Positions 1 to 8,222 of a DNA stretch of 64,000 nt are shown one piece after another. A model generated the notes under the pieces. That model saw only the letters and a list, made by a program, of their open reading frames with translations. It was not told the DNA's origin and searched no databases. The position numbers and the translations under genes were made by a program. Source of the stretch: Paenibacillus sp. FSL R7-0204. Its GTDB lineage: Bacteria > Bacillota > Bacilli > Paenibacillales > Paenibacillaceae. The stretch covers positions 1,984,001-2,048,000 of the forward strand of contig NZ_JBBOCA010000001.1 of the NCBI RefSeq assembly GCF_038002225.1. The letters run 5' to 3'. The first letter of the stretch is position 1, and every line of letters starts with the position of its first letter.

Positions 1-1
1 C

Positions 2-274
2 CATGAGGTGGCAGCAGCCGCCCACCGTCTGTTCGTGGATCATTGGAGCGGCCTGCCGATTAGCCGGCTGGCTATCTCTATATCCCGGCTGACGGACGAC
101 AGTGTGATGCAGCTGACCTTGTTCGACGACCGGACGCGGAGCAGCAACAGAGAACGGGCTATCGATCAGATCAAGAACCGGTACGGAAGCGGGGCGCTGA
201 TCCGCGCGTCTTCTTTGCTGGAATCTGGGGTTGCTCTGGAACGGGCGCAGCAGATTGGGGGGCACTATAAATGA
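2..274 (+). CDS. Y-family DNA polymerase (UvrX/YqjW-like), C-terminal fragment
   Basis: The frame is open from the first bases of the window, so only the last ~90 residues are present; the real start lies upstream. The tail (LTDDSVMQLTLFDD, then RAIDQIKNRYGSGALIRASS) matches the little-finger/C-terminal region of the Y-family lesion-bypass polymerases of Bacillales (DinB/UvrX group). These polymerases copy damaged templates and are usually LexA-controlled; no LexA box can be seen because the promoter is outside the window. It overlaps the next gene by 4 nt (ATGA at 271), the usual coupling of uvrX-type genes to a YolD-like partner. The catalytic palm is not visible, so activity cannot be judged. 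Confidence 0.8.
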   Translation, partial: HEVAAAAHRLFVDHWSGLPISRLAISISRLTDDSVMQLTLFDDRTRSSNRERAIDQIKNRYGSGALIRASSLLESGVALERAQQIGGHYK

Positions 275-750
275 GCAAGCTAGACGGAAACGAGCGGTGG
301 AAATCCAAAATGTTAATGACAGAGCATGTCCAGCAGTATGAGCAGAAGCAGGGAACAGAGGGCAGGAAAATGATTACGGTAGAGGAACGGACGATGGTGC
401 GTGACCTCATTCTGCTTCCTTACCTCGATACGATGGTCAGCAAAAGCCTGAAGGAGCTTGAGTTGTCCAATAGCATTCTTAAGCGGGCTTTCATGCTCGC
501 CGGCCAGGCGATTCAGCAGCGTATTATGCAGGATACCTACCAGCTGCAGAAAGAGCTGAGGCAGCATAATATCCGGGTGCTGGCAGATGAGCAGGAGGAG
601 TTCCTGGTGTATTACAAAATCTTTTGCCGGGGCTATCAGGAACGCTTCGGACTCACCCGGGATGTGATGCGCACCGAGATCAGCCTGAGGCTGACCAGGT
701 ACACAGCGGAGCTTGGAGCCGGTCTGAAGAACCAGCATTTGAGCAGTTAG
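271..750 (+). CDS. YolD-like protein, partner of the UvrX-type polymerase
   Basis: A 159-aa protein beginning GNERWKSKMLMTEHVQQYE, which resembles the YolD-like signature (a GxxKWxSxMLPEH-type start) found next to UvrX/YqjW polymerases. The rest is charged and predicted helical (residues ~35-150) with no catalytic motif I recognise. Translation is probably coupled to the polymerase through the ATGA overlap. YolD-like proteins lack a firm biochemical role; SOS involvement is inferred from the neighbour. It is longer than the usual ~100-aa YolD proteins, so the C-terminal half may be a lineage-specific extension. The gene ends 9 nt from the convergent GNAT gene. Confidence 0.65.
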   Translation: MSKLDGNERWKSKMLMTEHVQQYEQKQGTEGRKMITVEERTMVRDLILLPYLDTMVSKSLKELELSNSILKRAFMLAGQAIQQRIMQDTYQLQKELRQHNIRVLADEQEEFLVYYKIFCRGYQERFGLTRDVMRTEISLRLTRYTAELGAGLKNQHLSS

Positions 751-758
751 TGTATCAG

Positions 759-1163
759 CTACAGCGCTTTGGTGAAGAAAATCTCCAGCGGCTCATTGTC
801 CGGCAGCAGGCAGCCCGAGTCGCGGTAGCAGAGCTTCCGGTAGAAATGCTGGGCCTCTTCATTGGCCATCGAGGAGGTCATGACCTGCTTATGGCCCATG
901 GCCTGCATCGCTTGCTCCCAGTGCTGCACCGCCTGTCTGCCGAAGCCTGCGCCGCGATAAGGCTCATCAATCCACAGCAGATTCATGAAGGGGATCTGAT
1001 CCCAGAAATAGCCGTAACGCAGCCAGCCAATGTCCAGCCCGCCCTCGCTCAGAATGTAAATCTCCTGCTGGTTTATTTTCGGGAGAAGAAGTGAGTTCAG
1101 GATATGATGGTCACGGCTTGCGAGGTAATCATAATCGGCTTCGGTTGCGGTTCTAATGTTCAT
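759..1163 (-). CDS. GNAT-family N-acetyltransferase
   Basis: A 134-aa single-domain protein. The acetyl-CoA binding motif A is visible as IDEPYRGAGFGRQAV (around residues 66-80), followed by the motif B helix and the late segment NEEAQHFYRKLCYRDSG that is typical of GNAT proteins. It would transfer an acetyl group from acetyl-CoA to an amine; the substrate cannot be read from sequence. The ATG is the first codon of the GNAT fold (MNIRTATEADYDYL), so the start is secure. It converges on the YolD-like gene and stands alone otherwise. Confidence 0.85.
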   Translation of the reverse strand: MNIRTATEADYDYLASRDHHILNSLLLPKINQQEIYILSEGGLDIGWLRYGYFWDQIPFMNLLWIDEPYRGAGFGRQAVQHWEQAMQAMGHKQVMTSSMANEEAQHFYRKLCYRDSGCLLPDNEPLEIFFTKAL

Positions 1164-1267
1164 GCGGCGGCTCTCCTGTCATTGTATAGGTTGTGAAGAA
1201 CGATTGTTTTTACAAAAGTATACCACCTCTGGTAGCCCGGTTCGGTGTAACAAACAGCTATAAACAA

Positions 1268-1290
1268 ACAAGCCCCTTCCCGGGGCTTGT
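1268..1290 (-). terminator. Terminator of the GH13 gene
   Basis: A 9-bp GC-rich inverted repeat (ACAAGCCCC / GGGGCTTGT) with a 5-nt loop lies 20 nt past the stop of the minus-strand glucosidase. Read on that strand it is followed by a T-rich stretch (TTTGTTTATA). It may also work weakly in the other direction. Confidence 0.7.
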
Positions 1291-1309
1291 CTTTGTCTAA
1301 ATATAGTTC

Positions 1310-3124
1310 TCAGGCTTCGCAGCCAGCTTGTCCACTATACAGTATGCGGTATCCTAGCGGCTCCAGCGTCATACGGATTTTCTCCCCATCCTGCTCCACA
1401 GGCTCGCCGCTCAAGGCATCCTGCCAAGTGTCCTCACCCAGTGAGTGCGTAAGGGTCAGCGGTTCGGTAGAGTTGTTCATCCAGACCGTGAAGCGGGTGT
1501 GCTCATTCCAGCGTTCATACACCAGACCCGGGCTGGCCGGATCACTCAGCAGGAAGCGGAACCGGCCGGTGCGCAGAACCTCATGTTCCCGGCGCAAGGC
1601 AATGATACTCTGATAAAAGCGCAGCAGCTCCCGGTCCTGCCGGTCCTCTTCCCAGATCATGCATTTGCGGCAGTCCGGGTCATCCTCCCCGGTCATTCCG
1701 ATCTCATCTCCATAGAAAATACACGGCGTACCGGTGAATGTGAAGAGGAAGGTAATGGCCAGCTTCAGCCGCCCCTTTTCTCCTCCCAGCCGGGTCAGCA
1801 CTCTCGGGGTATCATGGCTCGCCAGGAGATTGAACAGCACTTCATTTGCCTGCCGGGGATAGCGCATGAGGAGCCCGTAGATCTGCGCTGCGAAGGTGTC
1901 CGCATCCATGTCGTTGTCCGCGCCGAAGAACTTCAGCAGCCGGTCAGAGAAGGGATAGTTCATCACCGAATCGAACTGATCGCCCTGCAGCCAGCTGAGG
2001 GAGTCGCTCCACACCTCGCCGATGATGAACGCTTCCGGGTTAATCTCCTTGACCGCCTTGCGGAAATCCCGCCAGAACACATGGTCTACCTCATTAGCGA
2101 CATCCAGCCGCCAGCCGTCGATGTGTACCTCCTTGAGCCAGAACTTGGTGATATCCAGCAGATAATCTCTGGCTTCCGGGTTAGCAGTGTTGAGCTTGGG
2201 CATTCCGCTGAAGAAGCCGAAGGTATCATAGTTGGCCTTGCCGTCCACCACCTGAACGGGATAATCATGGATATGGAACCAGCCTGCATATTTGGAGTCT
2301 GCTCCATGCTCCAGCACATCCTTAAACGGTGCGAACTCAGAGCTTGTATGATTGAAGACGGCATCGAGGACCACCTTAAGTCCTTTGGAATGGGCCAGGT
2401 CTACCAGCAGCTTGAGCTTATCGAGATCCCCGAAGTTTGCATCAACCGTTCCGTAGTCAACGGTGTCATATTTATGGTTGCTGGGAGCCTGGAAGATCGG
2501 GGTCAGATACAGTGCCGTTACGCCAAGCTCCACAATATAATCCAGATGATCAATCATCCCTTGCAGGTCTCCGCCAAAATAGCTGTCATGGGTGGGCGTT
2601 TCGCCCCATTCGAGCGTTCCCTCCGGGTCATTCGCCGGGTCTCCGTTAGCGAACCGGTCCGGCATGATCTGATAGAAGACCGCAGATTTCGCCCATTCGG
2701 GCACCTGGAGCAGGTCAACCTCATGGAGGTAAGGCATTTCGTAGTAGCCTCCGGCAGGCGCAGGCAGCCCGTCTGTAAAGAAGCCGGATTCTAGCATCCA
2801 TACCGTTTCCTGACCGGTTTCCAGCCGGAAGCCGTAGGAGAAACGTTTGAACTCGGGGAAGACCTCTGCTTCCCAGTAATCGAAGAAGCTGTCAGTAGCT
2901 ACCTTGTGCATGCTCAGCTCCTGATGATGCTGCTCCCAGTCGTATTTGTCGCCGATCAGGGAAAATACCCGGTCTACGTTGTTTTTTTTGCTGCGGACTC
3001 TTAAATAGAAGGTATCCTTGTCATACGCATACGCCCATCGTCCCTGCGTTGAATGATAGAGACATTCCAGCTCGATGGAGGAGGCGGATGAACTTAAGGA
3101 CACTGCTTGTCTGCTGAGAGCCAT
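1310..3124 (-). CDS. Alpha-glycosidase, GH13 neopullulanase/cyclomaltodextrinase type
   Basis: A 604-aa GH13 enzyme with no signal peptide, so probably cytoplasmic. The N-terminal ~130 residues look like the CBM34-type beta domain of neopullulanase, maltogenic amylase and cyclomaltodextrinase. The (beta/alpha)8 domain starts near SAVFYQIMPDRFANGD. All four GH13 regions are visible: DAVFNH (254-259), GWRLDVANEVD with nucleophile D341, GEVW with acid/base E370, and ASHDTPR with D438. It should hydrolyse alpha-1,4 (and possibly alpha-1,6) links in maltodextrins, cyclodextrins or pullulan fragments. It is a single gene with no transporter beside it. The ATG at 3124 follows a GAGGA-type Shine-Dalgarno at normal spacing. 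The exact substrate is unresolved. Confidence 0.9.
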   Translation of the reverse strand: MALSRQAVSLSSSASSIELECLYHSTQGRWAYAYDKDTFYLRVRSKKNNVDRVFSLIGDKYDWEQHHQELSMHKVATDSFFDYWEAEVFPEFKRFSYGFRLETGQETVWMLESGFFTDGLPAPAGGYYEMPYLHEVDLLQVPEWAKSAVFYQIMPDRFANGDPANDPEGTLEWGETPTHDSYFGGDLQGMIDHLDYIVELGVTALYLTPIFQAPSNHKYDTVDYGTVDANFGDLDKLKLLVDLAHSKGLKVVLDAVFNHTSSEFAPFKDVLEHGADSKYAGWFHIHDYPVQVVDGKANYDTFGFFSGMPKLNTANPEARDYLLDITKFWLKEVHIDGWRLDVANEVDHVFWRDFRKAVKEINPEAFIIGEVWSDSLSWLQGDQFDSVMNYPFSDRLLKFFGADNDMDADTFAAQIYGLLMRYPRQANEVLFNLLASHDTPRVLTRLGGEKGRLKLAITFLFTFTGTPCIFYGDEIGMTGEDDPDCRKCMIWEEDRQDRELLRFYQSIIALRREHEVLRTGRFRFLLSDPASPGLVYERWNEHTRFTVWMNNSTEPLTLTHSLGEDTWQDALSGEPVEQDGEKIRMTLEPLGYRILYSGQAGCEA

Positions 3125-3235
3125 ATGAAATTCCTCCTGGGGTTCGTATTGTGGATGGATATTATGAGATATGAGCTTTAGTTAATACCCTGGGACCGGA
3201 GGTTTCAAACAGCAGATATTTCGTCTTAGGAGTAG

Positions 3236-3934
3236 TCAAAATAGTGTGCCCTGCACCGGCTCCGGCCGGGCTCTGCGGATCAGCTCAGGGTAGTCACTCC
3301 TGACATCGCCCACGGCTGCGGAGACGGGATAAGCCAGCATTTGATCCGCATCGTAAGGCCGCAGCAGCTTCATCAGGGCGGGAATATTCCGGTTGCTGCG
3401 CTCCAGCCACTGCGCCTCCCCGTCCGCATCCAGAATGACCGGCATCCGGTCATGGATGTCTTTCATGAGAGTGTTCGGGGCGGTGGTGATGATCGTGCAG
3501 GTGGAGATTTTGCCGCCGTCCGGGCTGGTCCAGATATCATACAGAGCAGCCATGGAGAACAGCTTCCCGTCCCGCATCGTGATCCGCATCGGCTGCTTGC
3601 CGCCTTCCTGGACCTTCCAGTCATAGAAGCCGTCTGCGGGAATCACACAGCGGCGGGAGGCCACCAGTCCTTTGAACGAAGTCTTCTCCAGCAGAGTCTC
3701 ACTGCGGGCATTGATTAGCTTGGCAGCGTTCTTGTCCTCCTTGGACCAGGAAGGGAGCAGCCCCCAGCGTAGTTCTCCGAGCTTATTCTGTGTGCCGTCA
3801 TGAATAACCGCAGCAATATGCTGCATTGGAGCTGCGTTATACCTCGGTGCATATTGGATGAGCGGATGCTCCCGGATGAAATACTTGGCGATCAGCTCCT
3901 CCAGCGTTACCGTGATCGTATATCTTCCGCACAT
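3236..3934 (-). CDS. SOS response-associated peptidase family protein (SRAP, YedK/HMCES-like)
   Basis: A 232-aa protein beginning MCGRYT, the invariant SRAP start in which Cys2 becomes N-terminal after Met removal and forms a thiazolidine crosslink to abasic sites in single-stranded DNA. Other conserved blocks are visible: NARSET (~80-85), RRCVIPADGFYDWK with the family's GFY-[ED]-W, and the late IHDRMPVIL containing the conserved His. Length and order of blocks are normal. The protein shields abasic sites during replication. It is monocistronic and no LexA box was identified. Confidence 0.92.
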   Translation of the reverse strand: MCGRYTITVTLEELIAKYFIREHPLIQYAPRYNAAPMQHIAAVIHDGTQNKLGELRWGLLPSWSKEDKNAAKLINARSETLLEKTSFKGLVASRRCVIPADGFYDWKVQEGGKQPMRITMRDGKLFSMAALYDIWTSPDGGKISTCTIITTAPNTLMKDIHDRMPVILDADGEAQWLERSNRNIPALMKLLRPYDADQMLAYPVSAAVGDVRSDYPELIRRARPEPVQGTLF

Positions 3935-4036
3935 GTTGTCTATGCCTCCCTGGAAAGTTAATGGTTTACAGACCGAACAGCTTGTCTTAGCATTATATAA
4001 GATGAGACTTAGGATTGCGAAGGGGGACAGCGGGCA

Positions 4037-4507
4037 ATGATTATTGTAAGCTCCTGCCTGGCAGGAATGAAGGTCAGATATAATGGAACAGATTGTCTGG
4101 AGCAGGGCATCCGGCAGTTGCTGGATAGCCGGCAGGCGGTTGCTGTATGTCCCGAGCTGCTGGGCGGCTTCTCTACCCCGAGAGAACCGGCAGAGATTAT
4201 AGGCGGCAGCGGCAGCGATGTGCTTGAGGGGCAGGCCCGGGTGGTTGACAGAACAGGGAATGATGTAACCGCAATGTATATAGAGGGCGCGTATGCCGCA
4301 CTGGAGCAGGTACGGAGCTTAGCGGCCACGCTTGTTGTCCTTAAGGAGAACAGCCCTTCCTGCGGCAGCTCGAGGATCTATAACGGAGAATTTGCGGGCA
4401 TGAAAATCCCCGGAGAAGGGGTGACCACAGCTCTCCTGCGGCTGCATGGTATTGAAGTGATCTCCGAGGAGCAGCTTGCTGCGCGGTTGCCGGAATTAGA
4501 GGGCTGA
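4037..4507 (+). CDS. DUF523 family protein
   Basis: A 156-aa protein with the conserved cysteine blocks of DUF523: SSCLAGMKVRYNG near the N-terminus, CPELLGGFSTPREPAEI (~40-56) and LKENSPSCGSSRIYNGEF (~100-118). The paired Cys/Ser motifs suggest metal or Fe-S handling, but the family has no established biochemical function, so none is assigned. The start follows a GGGGGAC purine stretch. It is transcribed away from the SRAP gene, with about 100 nt between the two starts for both promoters. Confidence 0.8.
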   Translation: MIIVSSCLAGMKVRYNGTDCLEQGIRQLLDSRQAVAVCPELLGGFSTPREPAEIIGGSGSDVLEGQARVVDRTGNDVTAMYIEGAYAALEQVRSLAATLVVLKENSPSCGSSRIYNGEFAGMKIPGEGVTTALLRLHGIEVISEEQLAARLPELEG

Positions 4508-4673
4508 CCGGGAGCGCTGACCATGGACAAATGTTACAATATTGTGTTTATTAACAGGTGGTAAAACAGGCAGTTCAGCAGTATAATCTAGTAGTCCTGT
4601 AAGTGGAATCGGCATTGCCGTCCTTTCAGGGAAACAAATAAATTCTTATATTTAAGAAGCGGAGAATTTCGTT
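4508..4673. other. Intergenic region upstream of the cysteine desulfurase gene
   Basis: 166 nt without a gene. It is AT-rich around 4535-4555. No terminator with a T-run after the DUF523 gene and no convincing riboswitch were seen. It presumably holds the promoter of the cysteine desulfurase gene. Confidence 0.4.
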
Positions 4674-5825
4674 ATGAAACCCATCTATTTGGACCACGCC
4701 GCCTCAACACCGGTTCATCCGGAGGTGGCAGCGGTTATGTATCATATGCTGTTGAACGAGTACGGCAATGCGTCCAGTGTGCACCTGTTCGGACGGTCTG
4801 CCAAGAGAATTATAAATGGGGCGCGCGACAGAATCGCGGGCTTTTTGGGCTGTTCCCCTGAGGAGTGGGTCTTCACAAGCGGCGGCACGGAGAGTGATAA
4901 TCTCGCGCTGTTCGGCGCAGCCTATGCTTCTGCTTCCAAGGGTAGACATATCATTACTACAGCGGTTGAGCATCATGCAGTGCTGCATACCTGCGCGGAG
5001 CTTGCGGGGCAGGGCTTCGAGGTCACCTATCTTCCTGTGGATTCTACTGGCCGTGTCTCTCTGGAGGATGTGGAATCGGCTCTGCGCGAGGATACAGTAC
5101 TGATTAGCATAATGTATGTGAATAATGAAGTGGGAACTGTACAGCCTATAGAAGAGATTGGCAGATTGGCGGCCGAACGGGGTGTGCTTGTGCATGTAGA
5201 TGCTGTACAAGCTCTGGGAACATTGCCCCTGGTGCTCCGCGACCTGCCGGTCGACTATATGAGCTTCTCGGCCCACAAGATCGGAGGTCCGCAGGGGATT
5301 GGAGGCTTGTACGTCCGGCGGGGGGCGCCGCTTATGCCAAGACAGCATGGCGGACTTCAGGAGCGCGGCCGGCGGGCGGGCACGGAGAGTCTGGCTCATA
5401 CCGCCGGGTTCGCGAGAGCTGTTGAACTGGTTGTGCAAGGGCAGCCGGGTCATCATGAGCAGGCTCTGGAGCTCCGCAGAACGCTGCTGGAGGAGCTGGA
5501 CAAGCAGGTTGGAGCAGAGAGATATGTCGTCAACGGAAATGAACAGCATACGGTGCCTGGAATCCTGAATATCAGCTTTCCCGGAGCCGGTACAGATGTG
5601 CTGCTGATGAACCTGGACATGGAACGGATTGCGGCGGCCAGCGGTTCGGCCTGCACATCAGGATCTCTGGAAATCTCCCATGTTCTCCGGGCGATGAAGC
5701 TTCCGGAAGAACTTTTGAACTCTGCGATTCGCTTTAGTACAGGTTTGGGTAATACTAATGAAGAAATGCAGGTTGTTGCCCAGAAAGTTGGAACCGTTTT
5801 GAGCCGGCTGCGTAATAGAGACTAG
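4674..5825 (+). CDS. Cysteine desulfurase (NifS/IscS family)
   Basis: A 383-aa PLP enzyme that takes sulfur from L-cysteine as a persulfide for Fe-S clusters or tRNA thiolation. Visible features are the N-terminal YLDHAASTPVHP, the PLP-binding EHHAVLHT block (His100/His101), HVDAVQALG, the Schiff-base lysine in SFSAHKIGGPQG (K202), and the catalytic cysteine loop SGSACTSGS (C327). Length is normal. In Firmicutes this type is often followed by thiI; here a PRC-barrel protein follows after ~90 nt, so the sulfur acceptor is not evident. Whether it is closer to NifZ/YrvO or IscS cannot be decided by eye. Confidence 0.93.
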   Translation: MKPIYLDHAASTPVHPEVAAVMYHMLLNEYGNASSVHLFGRSAKRIINGARDRIAGFLGCSPEEWVFTSGGTESDNLALFGAAYASASKGRHIITTAVEHHAVLHTCAELAGQGFEVTYLPVDSTGRVSLEDVESALREDTVLISIMYVNNEVGTVQPIEEIGRLAAERGVLVHVDAVQALGTLPLVLRDLPVDYMSFSAHKIGGPQGIGGLYVRRGAPLMPRQHGGLQERGRRAGTESLAHTAGFARAVELVVQGQPGHHEQALELRRTLLEELDKQVGAERYVVNGNEQHTVPGILNISFPGAGTDVLLMNLDMERIAAASGSACTSGSLEISHVLRAMKLPEELLNSAIRFSTGLGNTNEEMQVVAQKVGTVLSRLRNRD

Positions 5826-5913
5826 GCGTCCGTGCATTCTGGCAGCCGTTTAAGAGGTACTCCGGCCCATGGGAACCCGTAGGCAATACTAAGGTGAGGG
5901 GACTTGGGATACC

Positions 5914-6435
5914 ATGAAGCTTCAAGATATGATTGGCCTCACTGTGTATGAAGTTGAAGAGGGTACTGAAGTCGGCGAAATTATCGATATCGGACTGGAT
6001 TCAAACTGGAATATTACGGGTATTGAACTGGAGAGCAAATCTTTTTTCTCTAGTCATGTGAAAGTTGTGGCATGGGATAATATTGCCGCTTATGGCGAAG
6101 ATGCTGTCATGATCCGCAATAAAGAGTCGATTGTTAAGGTCGACGCTGACCATATATCCTACACTTTTCTCTTGGGAAAGAACAAATTGAAGGACAGGCA
6201 GGTGCTTACAGCATCAGGAACGGTGCTTGGGCGAATATCGGATGTTTATTTTGACCAAAAGTTGGGAAACACAATAGTAGCGCTGGAAATCAGTGACGGG
6301 CTTGTAACTGATTTGATCGAAGGCCGCAAATGGCTGCCTTGTTCTGAAGAGATGACTATCGGAGAGGATTCTGTACTGGTTCCCGCGATGAGTGAAGAAC
6401 GGCTCCAAAAAGCCATTAATATTGTTAACGGATAG
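5914..6435 (+). CDS. PRC-barrel domain protein
   Basis: A 173-aa protein with two PRC-barrel-like halves: MKLQDMIGLTVYEVEEGTEVGEI (1-23) and the second repeat around residues 90-115 (LTASGTVLGRISDVYFDQ). PRC-barrels are small beta-barrel adaptors found in RimM and in photosynthetic reaction centre H subunits; here the partner is unknown. A GGTGAGGGG Shine-Dalgarno precedes the ATG. It lies downstream of the cysteine desulfurase gene and 14 nt ahead of the zinc-ribbon gene, so the last two are probably co-transcribed. Confidence 0.82.
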   Translation: MKLQDMIGLTVYEVEEGTEVGEIIDIGLDSNWNITGIELESKSFFSSHVKVVAWDNIAAYGEDAVMIRNKESIVKVDADHISYTFLLGKNKLKDRQVLTASGTVLGRISDVYFDQKLGNTIVALEISDGLVTDLIEGRKWLPCSEEMTIGEDSVLVPAMSEERLQKAINIVNG

Positions 6436-6449
6436 GTGGAATGTATTAT

Positions 6450-6659
6450 ATGAAGTGTCCAAACTGCAACTCCAAGGATATCGGCAAGATCGGCTCCCAC
6501 CAGTTCTATTGCTGGGGCTGTTTCATCGAACTAACGGTCAACGGCGAGAAAATGTCGGTGTATCAGGTTGAAGAGGATGGCACGCTCAGCTCGCTTGACG
6601 ATCTGTTCTCGGGTGAAGAGGTTGCACAGGATTTCCCGCAGATCCACGCCTCCTCTTGA
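6450..6659 (+). CDS. Small zinc-ribbon protein
   Basis: A 69-aa protein. Two CxxC knuckles, CPNC (residues 3-6) and CWGC (21-24), separated by 14 residues, predict one structural zinc ribbon; the rest is acidic. I chose the second in-frame ATG (6450) because the Shine-Dalgarno AGGTGG at 6434-6439 is correctly spaced for it and too close to the ATG at 6441. Function is unknown; possibilities include a nucleic-acid or protein-binding accessory. It follows the PRC-barrel gene closely and is followed by a strong terminator. Confidence 0.7.
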   Translation: MKCPNCNSKDIGKIGSHQFYCWGCFIELTVNGEKMSVYQVEEDGTLSSLDDLFSGEEVAQDFPQIHASS

Positions 6660-6705
6660 GCATTGCCTGATTCATAACCGGCCAACAGTTACATAGATTC
6701 GCCGT

Positions 6706-6755
6706 GCCCAAATACCGGGCGGCTTTTGAAGCCGCCCGGTATTTGGGCTTTTTTT
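6706..6755 (+). terminator. Rho-independent terminator after the zinc-ribbon gene
   Basis: A long, nearly perfect hairpin: the arm GCCCAAATACCGGGCGGC is mirrored after a short loop and followed by seven T. It ends the cysteine desulfurase-side transcript. Confidence 0.93.
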
Positions 6756-6785
6756 GAATGGTGTGAATAAGGAGGCGAAGTTGAA

Positions 6786-6921
6786 TGGATGTGAAAAAAA
6801 AGAACATATTGAGCGGGCGAACGGATGTGTGGGCCGGATGTATGTAGAAAACCGACTACAAAGGGCAGGTGTGGGGTGTGCGGGCGAAATGTAATCGAAA
6901 AACCGATTACATTTCGCCAAG
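6786..6921. repeat. Left part of a 51-bp-period hairpin array (upstream of the IS)
   Basis: Three palindromic units precede the insertion sequence, with centres near 6798, 6851.5 and 6900.5. The first two are degenerate (ATGT...ACAT and TGTAG...CTACA cores around an A-rich loop). The third is a perfect 15-bp stem (GGCGAAATGTAATCG and its complement) with a 6-nt loop. The same hairpin continues after the IS at 8236. Removing the IS and one AAG copy restores exactly 51 bp between the units on each side. Confidence 0.85.
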
Positions 6922-6978
6922 TGGTATTATCCCCTTTAAGTAGACACTCGAAAAAACCTCATGTGTTAACATGAGGAA

Positions 6979-7308
6979 ATGAGTGAACTTGGAGGGGATT
7001 TTGGTATGGCCAAAAAGGGACAAGTGTTTCAATCGTACACGGAGGCATTCAAGAAAGAGGCTATTCAAGCCTATTTTACAGGAGGTGAGAGCTATAAGGT
7101 CGTCTCCGACAGGTTGGGGATTGTGAACTGTACCCAGCTTAAAGTATGGGTAAAGAAATATCGGAATGGGGAGCCACTCGATACACAAAAAGGGGCAACA
7201 AGCCCTTTAAAAGGACGTCCACGTTCTACATTTGCCAGTATAGAAGAAGAACGAGATTACTTAAAGGCACAGGTGGACTACTTAAAAAAGCGGTATCCAA
7301 ATCTGTAA
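6979..7308 (+). CDS. IS3-family transposase OrfA (helix-turn-helix)
   Basis: A 109-aa protein with an N-terminal helix-turn-helix (QSYTEAFKKEAIQAY, then SYKVVSDRLGIVN, residues ~14-50), the IS3 OrfA signature, and a C-terminal heptad-like segment (SIEEERDYLKAQVDYLKK) that mediates OrfA/OrfAB multimerisation. It binds the element's ends. The heptamer AAAAAAG at 7284-7290 lies in the zero frame as A AAA AAG near its end, so ribosomes can slip -1 into orfB to make the active OrfAB transposase. Confidence 0.9.
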   Translation: MSELGGDFGMAKKGQVFQSYTEAFKKEAIQAYFTGGESYKVVSDRLGIVNCTQLKVWVKKYRNGEPLDTQKGATSPLKGRPRSTFASIEEERDYLKAQVDYLKKRYPNL

Positions 7309-8183
7309 AGGGAGGGAAGCTTGGACTGCACGACAAATACGCCGTAATTGAAGAACTACGTGACCAACATGGCATCACCCGCCTATTAGCCATTGCAGAG
7401 GTATCGCGGGCAAATTACTACAAGTGGCGAGGTGCAGAGGTTCGACGAATGGATGCCCATGAGCAAGAGCACGCCATTAAAGAGCATATGGTGGCTATTC
7501 ACCTGGTTCATCCCTATTTCGGGTACCCTCGAATGCAGGCAGCCCTGCGGGAGGCAGGCTACCTCGTCAACCACAAGAAGGTATGGCGGCTCATGAAAGA
7601 GCTATCGATCCAGTCTGTCATTCGCAAGAAAAGGAGTCGTGCGGGCTCTACTCCTTCCGTGGTCTACCCGAACCGATTAAAGCGTAAGTTTCATGCGACA
7701 GCACCTCAGCAGAAGCTAGTAACGGACATCACATATATCTCAGACGGCACCCGTTTTTATTATCTGTCTGCGATTCAGGACCTCTTTAACAATGAGATTG
7801 TAGCTTGGCAGATCTCGGAGCGAAACGACGTAAACCTCGTCTTAGATACCGTTGAACAGTGGACACGGAAAAGAGACGTGTCTGAGGCCGTGCTCCATTC
7901 GGACCAAGGCTTTCAGTACACGTCTCAGGCGTACAACACACGATTAGAGGCATTCAGCGTCAAGGGCAGCCACTCTCGCAAAGCAACCTGCCTGGATAAC
8001 GCCTGCATCGAATCCTTCTTTTCGCATCTGAAGACAGAAAAGTTGTACCTTCACCAGTGTAAGTCAGAAGCAGAGATTCATCAAGCCGTTGAGGAGTATA
8101 TCTACTTTTACAATTACCAACGTTTTCAGGCGAAACTGAAACAGCGCGCGCCGATTGAGTATCGACACGCGCTGGCTGCTTAG
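7290..8183 (+). CDS. IS3-family transposase OrfB, rve/DDE integrase domain (made by -1 frameshift)
   Basis: The coordinates mark the OrfB-specific part downstream of the A AAA AAG slip site; the frame is open from further upstream (an ATG at 7146) but the biological product is OrfAB. It contains the HTH_21-like segment (HLVHPYFGYPRMQAALREAG) and the integrase catalytic core with the DDE triad: D in VTDITYISDG, D in LHSDQGFQYTS, and E in NACIESFFSHLKTE, plus the terminal YNYQRFQAKLKQRAPIEYR. No stop or frameshift breaks the frame. Function: cut-and-paste/copy-out transposition of this IS. Confidence 0.92.
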   Translation, partial: AVSKSVKGGKLGLHDKYAVIEELRDQHGITRLLAIAEVSRANYYKWRGAEVRRMDAHEQEHAIKEHMVAIHLVHPYFGYPRMQAALREAGYLVNHKKVWRLMKELSIQSVIRKKRSRAGSTPSVVYPNRLKRKFHATAPQQKLVTDITYISDGTRFYYLSAIQDLFNNEIVAWQISERNDVNLVLDTVEQWTRKRDVSEAVLHSDQGFQYTSQAYNTRLEAFSVKGSHSRKATCLDNACIESFFSHLKTEKLYLHQCKSEAEIHQAVEEYIYFYNYQRFQAKLKQRAPIEYRHALAA

Positions 8184-8222
8184 CTTTTTTCATCTGTCTA
8201 CTTGACAGGGGTATGACCAAAG

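Larger units (their letters stand above)
6922..8219 (+). mobile_element. IS3-family (IS150-group) insertion sequence, 1298 bp, apparently intact
   Basis: The terminal inverted repeats align without gaps over ~35 bp: both start TGGT, both contain AAGTAGACA and GAAAAAA at the same offsets. The direct repeat AAG flanks both sides (6919-6921 and 8220-8222), fitting the 3-bp duplication common in the IS150 group. Inside are orfA and orfB linked by a -1 slippery heptamer. Both reading frames are open and the DDE residues are present, so the element looks functional. It interrupts a hairpin array. Confidence 0.95.

Noticed and set aside
1445-2794. 449-aa antisense frame opposite the GH13 gene
   Set aside because: Shadow of a clearly identified gene with all catalytic motifs; no ribosome-binding site.
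6441-6449. Upstream ATG of the zinc-ribbon gene
   Set aside because: The Shine-Dalgarno at 6434-6439 directly abuts it; the ATG at 6450 has normal spacing.
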